Shown: one piece after another, positions 37,731 to 48,849 of the stretch
Numbering within the stretch: the stretch's first letter is position 1
Layout of the letters: each line of letters begins with the position of its first letter
DNA from: Larimichthys crocea
Lineage: Eukaryota > Chordata > Actinopteri > Sciaenidae
Assembly (NCBI RefSeq): GCF_000972845.2
Contig: NC_040021.1
Span: 7,297,291 to 7,361,290 of the forward strand
Direction of reading: 5' to 3'
DNA: 64,000 nt
Program-made: the position numbers and the translations under genes
The notes under the pieces: model-generated
What the model saw: only the letters and a program-made list of their open reading frames with translations
The model's database searches: none
Told to the model about the DNA's origin: nothing

Positions 37731-40700
37731 AAACGGATCGCTCGCCTGAGCCGTCTGATAGTTACACTACACAACTACCCTCAGGTTACATGTCAGGCGG
37801 TGCAGCTGTCTACACTGTACAGGTACATAACACCCCGCGACTATACAATTACTGTTTAAAACTGTACGTCTTATACACTTAATTACTGTTGCAAGCGTAT
37901 ATATTTTAGTGTGGTTCATTTCATCCTCTGCTCATACTGTTAGTACTGATATATCTCCACTGTTTATTGTTATAGACAGACATATGTACACATTCTGGTT
38001 AGATGCCAATATGCATTTCATTGTCTTAGTTTGTCCCAGTTTAACACTGACAGGATGAATTTACATGCTATATTTTTTTTAAGTTTCAACAACACCTAAA
38101 ACGAAATCTGTATTAATGCTTTGTTAATAAAATGTTAAAGCAGAGGCTAATAAAAGGGAACATAAAAATAAGACGCTTTTTAGGAAAAACACTAAGCACA
38201 CAGTGCATTTAGGGGCTGTTTCTGATCATACCACATGTTTCTTTCGCATCAGCAGTTGAGTTTTCGGGAGTTGTCATGGGCCTTCCTGACATGAGAGAAA
38301 CAAAACACCAGTAAGAGCAGTGACTGGGGGGTTGAAAGTCTTTATAAAATCACTTACATTAAAAAGTAAGACATAGTTGTTGCCATATTCCACCCAAACA
38401 TCGGGTTTACTAGAGGGGTTCATAATCAGCTGGTCAGAAAGTGTTTGGCTTGCCCAAAGGTTTATTCTTTGTCATGTTTCGGCCTACGGAGGATGTTGGC
38501 ACGGGGGGGAGGAGGGGTTTTTAATCATGATCCCATTATTGAGAATAAGCTTTTGATCCACATGCACGCACGCACAACAACCAAAAAAAAAAAAAAAAAC
38601 ATAATCACCTTCAAGTATGAGCACACGACCACATCAGGTGTTACGCTATGAACGAAAACCACGAGGAACAGCGGTCAGACGATGAAGCGTCCAAGACGAG
38701 ACGAGGAATGTGCAGACAGACGAGACGGCAGGTGGGCTTTCTTTTTCTGACTGTTCATTTGTGAACGATTTAGGCGTATGCAGTCCATTTTTAATCATCT
38801 GAAGGAGTCAATCCAACCGGCAGAGTGACCCCTTAACACGCTGAGGCTCCCATGATGACACAAACATACTGCATCTGATTGTACCGGTGTGGGACATGAG
38901 GCGCCCATCTAAAGTGCGTGGAGAAGTCTGGAATATCATTTTGCGTTTTTTTCCCGGGCCCTTTACCAATTTTTCATATAACACTATTTTTTTTTAAAAT
39001 CTAAATAAAAATGGTTTATAAATCATCTACAACCTAATTTTTTTAATAAATTACACACGGTTCAACCACACAGTTGAAATTTGCAGTAGAAAACTCAGGG
39101 ATAGAGAAGATGCACACTGCATCTAGAAGTGACAAAAAGTTTAAAGTTGGGAGAAAAAAAAAAAGACATCATACAACAGCAAACTGATTTTAAAATTTTA
39201 GCCAAAACAAGAGATCGAAGGTCCATTTTTTTTTTTTTTGTTGTTGTGTGTGTGAGTGAGAGTTTGTCTGACCCCACAGTGTCCAATCACAGCTCTGAAA
39301 GCAGCACAGATTGGGTCGTGTGTGTTGTGTTTATATACTTCATGTGGTGTATATACTGTGTGTAAATTAGTCAGCATAGCTGTGATGTTTATCACGCCGT
39401 GGTCGCAAATCCTGAGCCCATGCTTTGATGGCCGAGGTCGTGTGTTTGGAGCAGCTGCCACGTCGAGTTGGTGAAGACAAAGCGTGGCCCTAGACCACGA
39501 GACTGTGACACCCAATTCGCCGCGGCAGGAAAAACAGCGAAAGCACTTTGTTTTTAAGGGTTTCGCTCTTAAAAACTGGTCCTATACACGTAGGAACCAC
39601 ACCTAGTTTCAAACTTTAATATAAATTTAAACTTGAAAATATGCTTTGTTAGAATCAATGACTTCAGTAACTGTAGCTGGGAACAGAAGTACCCTGTAGT
39701 CTCACAAGCTGTGAAAAAGCAGCAGTTTTTAGGGGACAAACATATAATAGACCAAAAGAAACCAGTATTATGATTTAGTTCAGCTAATGGTGTAGTTGCC
39801 GATTGCACCCCGGTTCCTGACACAAAGAAATATTAAAGCCAGGTGAAAAGGTTCTGACTTCAGGATTCTGTAGGTTGGTCCATGCTCGTTGTAGCATTAC
39901 GGCTATGTACGCCAGCGCTGGCAGGATGTAGTTGTATGGAGGGAGAGGAGGACCTCTTTGAATATGCCAACACCTGGAACACACTGTCTGAGATGTTGGT
40001 GTCACCTGGGCAGAAGATACACAGAGGAGAGCACGAGTCAACAATTAACTCATGGTTGTTAGATCACTTTTATTCAAAGAAAAGCAACGATTCAGTCAAC
40101 AGCCTGTCCCATTCTATGGCCTGTGAGTCTTTTCTTTGACCCAGAGGAAACTGCGTGTTTTTTCAGAGATGAAGACGGCTGCTGTTTTTGCCTTTTCCAG
40201 ACCTTGTTCCATCAGTGGCCCCACGACACGAACACACTCAGAGTAAAGAAGGAGGTTTGTCTCCAGCCAACTAAACACAGCACAAAACACAAAGATAAAG
40301 GTTAATTTTGCACAACAATAAAGAAACATCTGGTGAGTTTAAAGATTCATCATGGTCCATGAAGTTAAAATTTATTTTAGTGCTCCAACACAAGTTAGAT
40401 TTTTTAGCTGTATTATACACACAAATGTACAAAGTTCATGCAATGAATAGAACTTCATCAATCTTTAAGAACTCGTGAACTGCTGGAGTGTGTTGACAGT
40501 GTCCTGGGCACACAGTGGATGATATTTGCTTCATTTGTCCACAGTGGGAGAGCAACAACTAGTATGATGTATTGGTCAAAGGCTTTTCTTCACATACACA
40601 TAGGTTAGAGTTTAAGCATGGATGTTGTGAGGGATGGTTTTTTGTACCTGAAGCCCTGTTTGGTGTAGACGTTCTTATTTTCCCCAGGCCTGCTGAGATG

Positions 40701-42070
40701 CGGCTGTGACCGAGTTGCCAGAGGCCTGGCTGTGGTGGAATCGAAACACACACACACACACAACGTAAACAACCCCCCAAAAATAGTTTAATGGGCAAAG
40801 CCTTGTAAAAGTCTGTCTAAAGATGAAGATTAGTGATTGTGCGAGTTAAAACAGACTCGGACTTGACCTGCGAGGAGCCGTGGGATCTTGAATGTCGTGA
40901 ATGATGAAGCCGGCGGCAAAAAACACGAGCAACAACCATGACATTTGGACCAGGGAACCCCACGACCAACGCATCTTGTACCGCGGTTTCTGGAGACAGG
41001 AGAGGAATACGGAGAAAAAAAACCAAGCATTAAAAATACATGTAAAAAATTGTTTTGTGGCTTATTCAGGTTTTTGACAGCGACTGTCTCAGCCATGGCC
41101 ACAGGTTTATGCAATCCTGAAAGCTCCTAATTCAACAGAGTCTCTCATCCCTCATGGTCACTTAAAAGACTGGATTGTTTCTTCAAAGGTTCTTTCCGGA
41201 GCTGAAAATGGAAAAAAAGCAACACAACAGGTAATTCAAGATATGGAAAAGGAGAGGTTGGGTGAGTTTGTGATAAACGCATCATCCCGGAGTGTTGTAC
41301 CTTTGGTGGCAGGTATTCCGGATTTCAGAGGTTGGTTCACACAAGCGAAACTGAAGAAGAAAAGAACAGTCGCATAATCTGATACTTTATAAACAGATAA
41401 ATGCCAGAAACATTTATAAAAGACAATCAACTTGATATATGTTTTTTGTTACATTAATAAACCAACCCCCGGACTGGGGTAAAAATGTATTGGGTGTAAG
41501 CTGCCTCCACACTCCTAGAACTCTGCACATCTACACACAACACACTCCCCGTCATGCTGCTGACGCTGCAAAAAGAGAAACAGAGACCAAAGACGACAAC
41601 CAGCCACATCCTACTCAAAAATACTTGTCCTGTAGCTTTTACTTAATAAATACTACTGGGAAACTGGCTGGATTGAAGACAAGGTGGGTGATTGGCTTGT
41701 AAACTGTCAACATCATGGCAAATGGCCTCGACAGAAGAATTTGTGGTTTACAATCCTGAGTGGGCATTTTCTGTTTGACATGTTTTTACAATTAAATTCC
41801 ACGAGCAGACGCCGAGATGTTGACATTGGTGCGGCTGGTGGTTATAAACACCCTGTTAAGTATCTGTCGGACGCGCCTTGCCCTTTAGCTTACGCCATTT
41901 GCAGACGATGCTTTGTTGTTGTTTTAAGACCGCCAGTCACCTTTGAGTCTAGCTCTCCATACTGTCTGACTAGGTCACTTTCACCTTCTGATTTCTGCTA
42001 AGCAGACTCAACCTACACCGCTCACACTTCGTGTTGCAAGCAGTATTATGTAGAACAAGACAGTTTTAAA

Positions 42071-42093
42071 TGTGGTGTGTGTGTGTGTGTGGG
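42071..42093. repeat. (GT)n microsatellite
   Basis: Short GT run in the damaged inverted copy; the matching intron end in the intact gene has only a few such units. Confidence 0.8.
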
Positions 42094-44029
42094 TCTTACC
42101 TCTCTCTCATGTCACTGGACAGTGTGGTGTGGCGCTGGACAGAAAGGACGGCAGTATGGGTTACCGGCTCTCAGGTTTTGGCTCCAAATGCGAGGGTCTT
42201 CAGGTCGAGGGTACAGAAGCGCCTCAGCTGCTCCTGCAGACTGAACACAACAGAAATGTTTTTAGTACTGATGACATAGGCGTTTTGTAGTGATGTTTTG
42301 TTCATTGTTTTCTAAATGTACGTTGATTTAATTAATATATATTTCGAGAGTTTTCCTGCATACCACAGTGGGTGCGTGGTACCAAAGATAAAGCAGAACC
42401 AACGAACATTTACGCCATAATTCATAAATCTACAAAATGTCATAAGAAAACAACACTGCCCATCCCAGTTTCTCAGACTACAAAGTCTTTTGTCAGTGCA
42501 AAAACCCCAAAGTTCGTTTCATTTTAATATATGACGGAAAAGGCAACAATCCCAGATTTGAGAAATGAAAAGATATCTCATATGACCTTTTTTTGATGAA
42601 AATGAACAAAAATCAGAGCTCTCGATGTAACAATAATATGATCTTGCTAACTGTGCAAGTGCCAGAGATGAAAAGAACATCAATTGCTTCACATTCAAAG
42701 TTCCATACAACAAAGCCAAGGCTTCTTGCACACAGTGGACGCTGCTCTTCCTACCTCAAAGTCCATCTTGTGGTTTTTGATTAACATTAATTTAGGTGTT
42801 TAAGCAATGCTGGGCTAAATTCCTCATTCTCCATACCACTTACTCCACAACGTTGTCCTGGCGGTGCACATGGACTTATGTCCTGAAGACCTGTGTAGCA
42901 GTGTTAGCGTAGGTTAAATGTACCTTGATGACAGGCCGTTCATGGGCATGAAGAGGCGAAATCCAGTAAAGGAAAGAACTCTTTAGGACCCATGATGCCG
43001 ATCCCTTTGTCAAGTTTTTGCCATGAACTCTGGAAACAGAAGAACATCAAGCACAAATTCAGAGTCCGAGGTATAGTTTTGATTGTTAAGAACCTATGTA
43101 CATTAAAAAAACAGTCCATATTTGCTCAGAGGGACCTTTAGTTTTTTTTATTTTTTTAATTTTCAAAGACAGGGTCCTTCTCTCTGATAGGCCAATGGCA
43201 TAAGACACAAGGACTTGCACACCCACCAGCACAGAAGCATGATACCCAGGCCACACTGAACACAATAAAAAGAACTTCTTTAATCACATGGGACTTGTCA
43301 GTTCGGGCTTTAAATTGTCACCAGTTTGGCCACAGCAGTTGGAGGCAAAACGGGCTTTTGTTCAAGTTTAATATATAAATAGCACAGAAACAGAACGTTA
43401 AGTCAGCTAAATAGCATAAAAATAAAATCAGCAATAAAAGACGAATTAGCTCCTCTGGTCACGGTCAAGCCTTGTGACATTTGCCACATCATATCAAAAG
43501 TCTGAGGCTCAGACAGAAATCTTTACATTTGGAGGTTTGATCTGAGTTCAACATCAAGATGGAAAATTGCAATGCATAGCTTCATAAACTGTAAACGTTA
43601 ATCCTCGCCCCTCGCCTGGGTGAGCCGGATGGTGGTTTATGTTAACTCCCCAAGAATAATTCGTCCCCCCGCCACATACTGACACCCACCTCAAAGCCTC
43701 ACCAAAATCCAGGCAGAGACCTGGAGGAGCAGCTGAGTTTTTTGAAGTTAATACCATGTGTTTAGTTTAGCTCACAGTCGCCCATCAGTGGATGTGGCTA
43801 CTGCTCCTTAATGTGTACCTGTTGCTTTTCATTAACCCCCCAGCCCAGAATGTCCATCTGTCATCAATATTGGTTGAGAAAGTGGGGAAAAGGGAAGACT
43901 AACGCTGAACAGAGGATGAGAAAATAACTGTTGTCAACATATCTGAAAAGAGAGTGCGGGTTTTGTAGTTATGTGAGAGTGTTAGTTTTGATTGGGTGGT
44001 AACCTCTACCTTTAGTAGGGAAACACACC

Positions 44030-44178
44030 TGAAGTCGGGCGGGCTGAAGAGCCATCGTGATTGGCTGACAGCAAAGATGAAATGGTGGGCTGCGATTGGT
44101 CCGTCCCAGCAATTTTGGAGAAGGAAACTACTTCACAGGACTGGTCCCAGCAATTTTGGAGAAGGAAACTACTTCACA
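44030..44178 (-). repeat. CCAAT-array module B, inverted copy
   Basis: Reverse complement of the 45.4-kb module, including agccaatcacg and gaccaatcgcag. It joins the inverted tmem214 copy at about 44005. A 38-bp piece (ggtcccagcaattttggaga...) is duplicated in tandem. Confidence 0.8.
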
Positions 44179-44228
44179 GGACTGTTAATGTGTTTTCATG
44201 TTTGGAAAAAGAGAGAAGACAAAAGCAC

Positions 44229-44328
44229 TGGACAGCGCCCGTGGTTCGATCCCGGGGAGGGATGGGGAGCAGTATCTATACAGGATAGAATTTGTTCGAA
44301 GTAACCACTGAGCTAAACCAGTGCGACA
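44229..44328. repeat. tRNA-like opposed-box segment, copy 2 (inverted)
   Basis: Same segment as at 36642, in reverse orientation. A- and B-box consensus sequences are intact. Confidence 0.6.
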
Positions 44329-44466
44329 GGTAGACGGACAAACTACTTTATAAAGGTGAAACTGGGAGTGTCTGTCAGGTACAGACAGAGAAGTGACGCT
44401 GGCGCTGCTAAGCTACATTACATCCACGCCGCCTTTGTGGCGTATTATCGCGTTAAAATAAAAAAA

Positions 44467-44810
44467 ATTCTATGATAGCACAACAGTGACACAATATTTT
44501 GGGTTTTATACACTTGTTTGTATAATTTTTATGTTATACAATACACAGTTAATTTAGTTCATTAAGACACGACAAGCATGATCAAAAGGTAATAAATAAG
44601 TTTGTTAAAAGGGTTTTTATTAACAGTCTTTAATGCATTAAAATATACTACTTTAAAAAGTCAAATATTTAGAGCTTCCTTTATAAGGTTATATTGTTTA
44701 ATACAGAAAAAAAATAACAGCATAAAACACAGATGCAGAATTAAATACAGAACAAAATCAATAAATGCTGAAATTAAAATGTAAACAAACAAATAATGAA
44801 AAATCTTAAA
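44467..44810 (-). repeat. About 0.34-kb dispersed repeat, copy 1
   Basis: AT-rich segment found in the opposite orientation at 45966-46402 and 59296-59741. It includes cttagaaaggaagctctaaa on the reverse strand and has no coding potential. It abuts a tRNA-like segment. Confidence 0.85.
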
Positions 44811-44832
44811 ATCAAAACAAAAACAAAAGCAC

Positions 44833-44928
44833 TGGACAGCGCCCGTGGTTCGATCCCGGGGAGGGATAGAGAGCAGTATTCAACTAGAATTTGTTCGAAG
44901 TAACCACTGAGCTAAACCAGCGCGACAC
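44833..44928. repeat. tRNA-like opposed-box segment, copy 3 (inverted)
   Basis: Same segment as at 44229, with a few bases lost in the middle. Confidence 0.6.
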
Positions 44929-45131
44929 GTAAGTGGACAAACTACTTTATAAAGGTGACACTGGGAGTGTCTGTCAGGTAAATAGAGAGAAATGACGCTG
45001 CTATGCTACATTACGTCCACGCCGCCTTTGTGGCGTGTTATCGCGTTAAAATCACACTAATACTGAGATAAAGCCTAAGCATTTGGTAAAGTGCATGTTT
45101 ATTCGTATTAGAGATGAAGAGAAAAGTTTCC

Positions 45132-45220
45132 TCCTTCGAGCCGGATTTGAACCAGCGACCTAAGGATGTCTCATGTTTGAACTCTACAGTCCTCCGCTCT
45201 ACCAACTGAGCTATCGAAGG
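45132..45220 (-). tRNA. tRNA-Tyr (GUA), intron-containing
   Basis: Same 89-bp sequence as 36342-36430, on the - strand: paired acceptor, A- and B-boxes, GTA anticodon and the 16-base intron are intact. Confidence 0.96.
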
Positions 45221-45361
45221 GGCTGGAGTCCAATCACCCACCTGAATTGACTATAATGGACCTGTATGACAGCTGGACTACGGTACACACAACGTGTTTC
45301 AAGACTTCAAGATAAAAGTGAAATGTAGTTTTACCTATTAGCTTTTCTGTGTGCAGGAGTT

Positions 45362-45560
45362 TAAATCCAATCACGTTGCCCCATTTCCATCTTTCTCCAT
45401 CTTTGCTGTCAGCCAATCACAGTGGTCCTTCTCCAAAATTGCTGGGACGGACCAATCGCGGCCCACCATTTCCATCTTTGCCGTCAGCCAATCACGATGG
45501 CTCTTCTCCAAAATTCAGGCCGCCGGACTTCAGGTGTGTTTCCCCTACGAAAGGTAAATA
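45362..45560 (+). promoter_or_regulatory. CCAAT-array module B with possible splice donor
   Basis: Four CCAAT boxes (about 45368, 45413, 45451, 45486) in tccaatcacg, agccaatcac and gaccaatcgc contexts, spaced about 35-45 bp within two imperfect repeats of about 75 bp. A possible exon end and donor (cgaaaggtaaat) follows at 45552. There is no TATA box. It resembles an NF-Y-driven promoter. Copies at 36.8, 44.0 and 46.8 kb show that it moves with the tRNA module. Confidence 0.5.
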
Positions 45561-45706
45561 TATTGCTAATATCATTGTATTCCGTCAACTATCTAGCTTG
45601 GTCGGTGTTAAATATGCATCATAGAGAAAAATAAATACGATATCAGAAATAAACCTTTATTGTTTCTTTATTGTGTGTGCACAAGGTGGGTGACTGGACT
45701 CCAGCC

Positions 45707-45795
45707 CCTTCGATAGCTCAGTTGGTAGAGCGGAGGACTGTAGAGTTCAAACATGAGACATCCTTAGGTCGCTGGTTCAAATCCGGCTCGAAGGA
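45707..45795 (+). tRNA. tRNA-Tyr (GUA), intron-containing
   Basis: Intact 89-bp copy with the 16-base intron. It forms an inverted pair with the copy at 45132-45220. Confidence 0.96.
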
Positions 45796-45965
45796 GGAAA
45801 CTTTTCTCTAATACAAATAAACATGCACTTTACCAAATGTTTAGGCTTGATCTCAGTATTCGTGTGATTTTAACGCGATAATACGCCACAAAGGCGGCGT
45901 GGATGTAACGTAGCATAGCAGCGCCAGCGTCATTTCTCTCTATTTACCTGACAGACACTCCCAGA

Positions 45966-46402
45966 TTTTTCATTATTTGTTTACTTACATTTTAATTTCA
46001 GCATTTATTGATTTTGTTCTGTATTTAATTCTGCATCTGTGTTTTATGCTGTTATTTTTTTCTGTATTAAACAATATAACCTTAGAAAGGAAGCTCTAAA
46101 TATTTGACTTTTTAAAGTAGTATATTTGAATGCATTAAAGACTGTTAATAAAAACCCTTTTAACAAACTTATTTATTACCTTTTAATCATGCTTGTCGTG
46201 TCTTAATGAACTAAATTAACTTGTATAACATAAAAATTATATAAACAAGTGTATAAAACCCAAAATATTGTGTCACTGTTGTGCTATCATAGAAAATCTT
46301 AACTGAACTGTGAAAAAAATGAGGTTGATGACAGATTTATGTGTTATTTGACTTCTCTTTATTTTTAATACTTGAAAGTACATTTAACAGCTAACTTGCA
46401 CT
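45966..46402 (+). repeat. Dispersed repeat, copy 2
   Basis: Longer form of the 44467 repeat. It is flanked on both sides by the same sequence ending gacagacactcccag, which suggests it was inserted or duplicated within the tRNA-Tyr downstream flank. Confidence 0.8.
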
Positions 46403-46465
46403 TCTCTGTCTGTACCTGACAGACACTCCCAGTGTCACCTTTATAAAGTAGTTTGTCCGTCTACC

Positions 46466-46563
46466 TGTCGTGCTGGTTTAGCTCAGTGGTTACTTCGAAC
46501 AAATTCTACCTGTATAGATACTGCTCTCTATCCCTCCCCGGGATTGAACCACGGGCGCTGTCC
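46466..46563. repeat. tRNA-like opposed-box segment, copy 4
   Basis: A-box on +, B-box on - (ggttcaatccc, one change from consensus). Confidence 0.6.
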
Positions 46564-46817
46564 AGTGCTTTTGTCTTCTCTCTTTTTCCAAACATGAAAA
46601 CACATTTACAGTCCTGTGAAGTAGTTTGCCCACAATAGATTTGCTTAAATCTCTTTAATTTAGCGGATCTTTCCTTCTCGGTTATCAACCCTCGTGTACA
46701 GTCCAGTGTTTTTCTACTACCTGTGCTGACCTATTGGAGGCCACTACAACAACAGAGTATAGTCTGATGCAGTGAGCTGTAGACTAGAGTATGAGGACCG
46801 AGCATCTGTATAATCTC

Positions 46818-47010
46818 CTCCAATCACGTTGCCCCATTTCCATCTTTCTCCGTCTCTGCCGTCAGCCAATCACAGTGGTCCTTCTCCAAAATTGCTGGGA
46901 CGGACCAATCGCGGCCCACCATTTCCATCTTTGCCGTCAGCCAATCACGATGGCTCTTCTCCAAAATTCAGGCCGCCAGACTTCAGGTGTGTTTCCCCTA
47001 CGAAAGGTAA
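46818..47010 (+). promoter_or_regulatory. CCAAT-array module B, second direct copy
   Basis: Nearly identical to 45362-45560: four CCAAT boxes and the same possible donor (cgaaaggtaaat). It lies where the tRNA-Ala half of the unit would be expected. Confidence 0.5.
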
Positions 47011-47164
47011 ATATATTGCTGATATCATTGTATTCCGTCTACTATCTAGCTTGGTTTGCGTTAATTATGCATCATAGAGAAAAATAAAAACGATATCAGA
47101 AATGACTGCAGCAAAAGGAAACACACTTGTTATAATGTTGCATTAAGTAACAAAAGGCAAAATG

Positions 47165-47245
47165 ATCTACATATATCTATATTAATATATATATATATGA
47201 TATATATATATTATATATATATATATATATATTATATAATATATA
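47165..47245. repeat. (TA)n low-complexity tract
   Basis: Interrupted TA repeat between module B and the next tRNA-Tyr. The related unit at 58.56 kb has a TA run in the same place. Confidence 0.9.
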
Positions 47246-47630
47246 ATGTCGTTATTTTTATCGTATCTTCCGTTAGTATCAATACAGTATTAAGAATAAA
47301 TGTAATATACATTTGCAGGTGAAACTTGCGTTAGGCTAGGCCATCTTGTGGCACTTGTACGTTACTACAAAATACTGTTTATTACCAACTTCCTTTTTTA
47401 AGTACGACTGGATAAAAGAGCTTTATGTTTTCTATTGTGTGTCCACCAAAGTGCATATTCCTATATCCAGTTTTTACCATAGTTACTTTAAACTCCTGCA
47501 CACAGAAAAGCTAATAGGTAAAACTACATTTCACTTTTATCTGAAGTTTTGAAACACATTGTGTGTACCGTAGTTCAGCTGTCCTACAGGTCCATTATAG
47601 TCAATTCAGGTGGGTGATTGGACTCCAGCC

Positions 47631-47719
47631 CCTTCGATAGCTCAGTTGGTAGAGCGGAGGACTGTAGAGTTCAAACATGAGACATCCTTAGGTCGCTGGT
47701 TCAAATCCGGCTCGAAGGA
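47631..47719 (+). tRNA. tRNA-Tyr (GUA), intron-containing
   Basis: Intact 89-bp copy with the 16-base intron. It starts the only fully ordered unit in the window: tRNA-Tyr, tRNA-like segment, tRNA-Ala. Confidence 0.96.
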
Positions 47720-47930
47720 GGAAACTTTTCTGTTCATCTCTAATACAAATAAACATGCACTTTACCAAATGTTTAGGCTTTATCTCAGTATTAGTGTGAT
47801 TTTAACGCGATAATACGCCACAAAGACGGCGTGAACTTAACGTAGCATAGCAGCGCCAGCGTCACTTCTCTGTCTGTACCTGACAGACACTCCCAGTGTC
47901 ACCTTTATAAAGTAGTTTTTCCATCTACCT

Positions 47931-48030
47931 GTCGCGCTGGTCTAGCTCAGTGGTTACTTCGAACAAATTCTATCCTGTATAGATACTGCTCCCCATCCCT
48001 CCCCGGGATCGAACCACGGGCGCTGTCCAG
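47931..48030. repeat. tRNA-like opposed-box segment, copy 5
   Basis: Box sequences intact apart from tctagctcag for ttagctcag just before the A-box. It sits midway between tRNA-Tyr and tRNA-Ala. Confidence 0.6.
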
Positions 48031-48205
48031 TGCTTTTGTCTTCTCTCTTTTTCCAAACATGAAAACACATTTACGATCCTGTGAAGTAGTTTGCCCACAA
48101 CAGATCTGCTTAAATCTCTTTAATTTCGCGGATCTTTGCCCTTCGGGTATCAACCTTCGTTTACGGTCACTTTATAGCGCGATGCCGTGCATTATAGGGT
48201 ACGAC

Positions 48206-48278
48206 GGGGGATTAGCTCAAATGGTAGAGCGCTCGCTTAGCATGCGAGAGGTAGCGGGATCGATGCCCGCATCCTCCA
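48206..48278 (+). tRNA. tRNA-Ala (AGC)
   Basis: 73 bp: GGGGGAT/ATCCTCC acceptor, A-box TAGCTCAAATGG, anticodon AGC in ttAGCat, T arm cgggatcgatgcccg. The B-box has GGATCGATGCC instead of GGTTCGANNCC, a T-to-A change shared by all copies here. It may weaken TFIIIC binding. Confidence 0.93.
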
Positions 48279-48309
48279 ATGAATCTTTTGAGAAACGTAT
48301 CAATTTTTT

Positions 48310-48795
48310 TCCGCTCACCTGACATGGTTTGTCCTTAACAAGACGCCATCACGCCCATAACATAGCTTCTAGTCAACGGTAAGTGTTGGGAGAATATTAA
48401 CAATAAAATGCTCCTTTAAGAGACAGCGTAGTTAGTTTGTCTGGAGTTTGTGTAAATTTAAGACGTTTGTCTCGTATTTTATTCCTGTAACCAGTTTCGT
48501 GAATGATTAAAATAACTCAAATCCAGGCGCCAACAACCATTGGGAAACCATAAACTACGAGTATGTTTTTACATTTGAGCTAATCCCCCATGATACCTTC
48601 GCTTTTCTGACGTGTTTATATAAACATACTCATAGTTCATGGTTTCTCAATGGCCTGGACATAAAAACCTACGCTGTCTCTTAACGGAGCATTTTATTAT
48701 TAATGTTCTCCCAACACTTACCCGTTGACTAGAGGCTATAATATTGGCGTGATGGCGTCTTGTTAAGTACAAACGATGTTAGGTGAGCGAAAAAA
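48310..48795. repeat. Palindrome built from the tRNA-Ala 3' flank
   Basis: The outer arms (about 48310-48450 and 48670-48795) and inner arms (48538-48572 and 48622-48654) are imperfect reverse complements. They include aacaagacgccatcacgcc and agagacagcgtag on the left and their complements on the right. The centre holds the 5' start of a tRNA-Ala in antisense (48573-48589). Confidence 0.85.
48573..48589 (-). pseudogene. tRNA-Ala 5' fragment at palindrome centre
   Basis: The reverse complement reads GGGGGATTAGCTCAAAT, the first 17 bases of the tRNA-Ala genes. The rest of the gene is absent. Confidence 0.8.
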
Positions 48796-48827
48796 TTACA
48801 GTTATTTACAATTACAATTAATTGTAT

Positions 48828-48848
48828 TGGAGGATGCGGGCATCGATC
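48828..48848 (-). pseudogene. tRNA-Ala 3' fragment at left border of composite element
   Basis: The reverse complement matches the last 21 bases of tRNA-Ala. It breaks off inside the T loop and is joined to the outer border of the module A promoter arm. The same joint occurs at 37031. Confidence 0.8.
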
Positions 48849-48849
48849 G

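Larger units (their letters stand above)
37575..44005 (-). pseudogene. Degraded inverted copy of tmem214 exons 7-17, 3' UTR and flank
   Basis: The - strand follows 30134-36480 in order: tRNA-Tyr (37637-37730), the 3' UTR with its poly(T)/GT tract (about 38.5 kb), exon 17 (about 39.36-39.54 kb), exon 16 (39.86-40.01), 15 (40.13-40.28), 14 (40.65-40.74), 13 (40.87-40.99), 12 (41.10-41.21), 11, 10, 9 (42.10-42.24), 8 (42.93-43.03) and 7 (about 43.2). It ends near the exon 6/intron 6 border. Every exon carries small indels, many of them single-base losses, and so do the introns. No frame stays open, so it cannot encode TMEM214. Equal decay of exons and introns, plus two N gaps next to it, favours unpolished long-read sequence from a palindromic read or collapsed haplotype over an old duplication. 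Confidence 0.9.

Noticed and set aside
48828..48848. Primer-binding site of an LTR retrotransposon (complement of the tRNA-Ala 3' end)
   Set aside because: It lacks the TGG that would pair with the added CCA tail, and no LTR precedes it. It fits a truncated tRNA gene.
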